A DNA stretch of 14,879 nucleotides from Wenzhouxiangella sp. (GTDB taxonomy: Bacteria; Pseudomonadota; Gammaproteobacteria; Xanthomonadales; Wenzhouxiangellaceae): the NCBI GenBank assembly GCA_007123575.1, contig SKKV01000162.1:1-14879 (forward strand), read 5' to 3'. Below are positions 13,475-14,879 of this stretch, piece by piece (the first letter of the stretch is position 1; each line of letters starts with the position of its first letter). A model generated the notes under the pieces. The model was not told the DNA's origin, did no database searches, and was given only the letters and a program-made list of their open reading frames with translations. The position numbers were made by a program, and so were the translations under genes.

Positions 13475-13690
13475 TCACATGGCCGGGTCTTTCTCTTCCA
13501 GCGCCTCCTCCAGCGCCCGCTCCATTCTGTCCACCCGCTCGCGCGCATCCTCTCCGACCGAGCGAGCGTCATCCAGCGCACGCTGCTGCGCCCGCAAAAC
13601 GTGATCAGGCTCATCGGCTGACTCCGAGCCGCTCCCCCCGCAAGCGACCAGAGTCAGGCTCAAAACCACAACCACCCAAAGAATCTTCAT
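13475..13690 (-). CDS. Small lipoprotein with charged helical tail
   Basis: The product is 71 residues. The ATG at 13690 begins MKILWVVVVLSLTLVACGG, a lipoprotein signal with lipobox LVAC (C19). A short Gly/Ser/acidic linker (20-30) is followed by a charged helix (about 32-66, with RAQQRALDDARSV and RVDRMERALEEALEEK) that could form a coiled coil. In general form it resembles Lpp-like or other short alpha-helical lipoproteins, but it has no C-terminal Lys or Arg for peptidoglycan linkage and I do not assign a family. It lies 69 bases upstream of the DUF3592 gene on the same strand. Confidence 0.7.
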   Translation of the reverse strand: MKILWVVVVLSLTLVACGGSGSESADEPDHVLRAQQRALDDARSVGEDARERVDRMERALEEALEEKDPAM

Positions 13691-13758
13691 ACTTTCCGTC
13701 CGCTTCGCTAGTTGCCCCCTACGATACCACCGCCAATCGGTCAAGAAATGATGCGCTC

Positions 13759-13782
13759 GCCAAGACGCAGAGTCGCAAAGTG
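13759..13782 (+). repeat. Three degenerate octamers, dispersed-repeat-like
   Basis: GCCAAGAC, GCAGAGTC and GCAAAGTG follow each other exactly every 8 bases. The string resembles the GCAAAGACGCAAAG-type intergenic repeats seen in many environmental bacterial genomes. It lies between the GntP gene stop and the small lipoprotein gene, in the 140-base gap 13691-13830. Confidence 0.45.
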
Positions 13783-13830
13783 AAGATATTTTCGTTCCAC
13801 TCCCTTCCTCCCCCTTACCTCTTCCCGCCG

Positions 13831-14879
13831 CTAATACATCACCATCGCCACCCCAATCGCGACCAGCGTCGCCATTACCGGCACCACCACCGTGACCACG
13901 AAAATATCCCGATAGGCTTCGGCATGGCGTAGTCCCATGATGGTCAACATGGCAATAACCGCACCGCTATGCGGCAGCGAATCCAGCCCCCCCGAGGCAA
14001 TCGCTGCAACGCGATGCAATGCCTCGGGGGCGACGCCCTGGACAAGATAGGATTCGGCAAAAGTCTGCATAAAGATCTGCAAACCTCCAGAGGCGGATCC
14101 GACGATGCCGGACACCACGCTGATCGACAGGGAAGCTGACAGCAACGGCGGCAGATCCAGGGCCATGACCGCCTGGGCAAACCCGGAAAAACCGCTGGTC
14201 TGGGTGACCACACCACCGAAGCCAATCACGGCGGCAGTATTGAGCAGCGGCATGATGGCATCGTTGGCGCCACTCCCAAGGGCTTCCATGAAGCGGCGGC
14301 GCAGCCGGGCGAACAGCCCGCCGCAGGTCAAGGCCCCCAGCAACAGGGCGAAGCTGGGCCAGACGATTGGCTGGGTATTGGCAAAGGCAACCAGGCCGCC
14401 TATCACCGGCGTATCAGCATCCGCCAATCCGGCGGCGGTCAGCAGTCGCGGCAGCAGGATGGTGCCAAGGACAACGATCAGCGGCACCAGAGCCGGACGC
14501 CAGTCAGGAATGTCCCTGGCATCCGGGCTCATCTTTTCCATCGCCACATCCTGCTGGTTGGACTGATACCCTTCGCCACGGGCGCGGGCCAGGCGCCATT
14601 GGCACTCAAGGTAGTAGAGACCTCCGCCCAGCATCACGGCAGCAGCCAGCACCCCGACGATGGCCCCGGCAAACAAATCCGTTCCCAGTGCCGAGGCGGC
14701 GATCACGTTATGCACTGACGGCGTGCCGGGCAACGCCGTCATGGTAAAGGTACCTGCACCCAGGGCAGCGGCCCCGCAGAACAAGCGCTTGGGCAGATCA
14801 GCCTCGCGCATCAGGGCAATACCCAGCGGATACATCGTGAAAATGACCACGAACACGACCACGCCGCCATAGGTCAGCA
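13831..14879 (-). CDS. GntP-family permease, N-terminus cut by window edge
   Basis: At least 348 residues are visible; the frame is open to the right edge, and since family members are about 430-460 residues, roughly 90-110 N-terminal residues are missing. GntP proteins are inner-membrane symporters for gluconate and related organic acids. The motif GAGTFTMTALPGTPSVHN sits in the first third of the visible part, a typical GntP signature. Further family-like parts are SGANDAIMPLLNTAAVIGFGGV and GLDSLPHSGAVIAML near the C-terminus. Many hydrophobic segments alternate with a central charged loop (RARGEGYQSNQQDVAMEKMS). The substrate cannot be assigned; D-beta-hydroxybutyrate or other carboxylate use is equally possible. 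A purine-rich run directly follows its stop. Confidence 0.9.
   Translation of the reverse strand, partial: LTYGGVVVFVVIFTMYPLGIALMREADLPKRLFCGAAALGAGTFTMTALPGTPSVHNVIAASALGTDLFAGAIVGVLAAAVMLGGGLYYLECQWRLARARGEGYQSNQQDVAMEKMSPDARDIPDWRPALVPLIVVLGTILLPRLLTAAGLADADTPVIGGLVAFANTQPIVWPSFALLLGALTCGGLFARLRRRFMEALGSGANDAIMPLLNTAAVIGFGGVVTQTSGFSGFAQAVMALDLPPLLSASLSISVVSGIVGSASGGLQIFMQTFAESYLVQGVAPEALHRVAAIASGGLDSLPHSGAVIAMLTIMGLRHAEAYRDIFVVTVVVPVMATLVAIGVAMVMY

Overview
The window looks like ordinary chromosomal DNA of a gammaproteobacterium with a fairly high G+C content. Three things suggest this: a one-piece tmRNA whose tag reads ANDDNYALAA; a set of gammaproteobacterial core genes (darP, rlmD, nagZ, radA, pspF); and an MTIP-type phosphorylase gene two genes from nagZ, as I recall for Pseudomonas PA3004/PA3005. 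I cannot name the genus. A lineage near Xanthomonadales, Chromatiales or Wenzhouxiangella is only a guess. I see no phage, IS, CRISPR or plasmid genes.

Layout: 1-337 is the 3' part of ssrA (tmRNA); its 5' end lies outside the window. A hairpin at 351-372 can act as terminator for ssrA and for the converging gene at 392-1276, which encodes an exported beta-solenoid protein with nine 18-19-residue repeats. Divergent from that gene are darP (1390-1947) and a zinc-ribbon methyltransferase (1947-2579), coupled by a TGATG overlap. A convergent unknown gene (2588-3520) encodes a protein with a receiver-like N-terminus and a possible winged-helix C-terminus.

From 8419 down to 3677 runs a tight minus-strand operon in the order rlmD, nagZ, mscS-like, hpt, MTIP-type phosphorylase. 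Every junction overlaps, by 1, 8, 4 and 8 bases. Its last two products make a plausible metabolic pair: methylthioinosine phosphorolysis releases hypoxanthine, which Hpt converts to IMP. NagZ recycles peptidoglycan, the channel handles membrane tension and RlmD modifies 23S rRNA.

Upstream are a YdbL/DUF1318 lipoprotein (8513-9091) and radA (9210-10574), separated by a leader with two mutually exclusive hairpins and a U-tract. Divergent from radA is pspF (10684-11679), with no psp structural genes beside it and with GAFTDA in place of GAFTGA.

The right part is all on the minus strand: a GntP-family permease cut by the window edge (13831-14879), a 71-residue lipoprotein (13475-13690), a DUF3592 membrane protein (12914-13405) and a membrane-anchored GAF-GGDEF diguanylate cyclase (11695-12891). 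No stretch over 300 bases lacks a gene.

I did not find a clearly new multi-gene system. The best leads are the RNG-repeat solenoid, the unknown receiver-like protein, the methyltransferase coupled to darP, the two-part YdbL protein and the unusual PspF.
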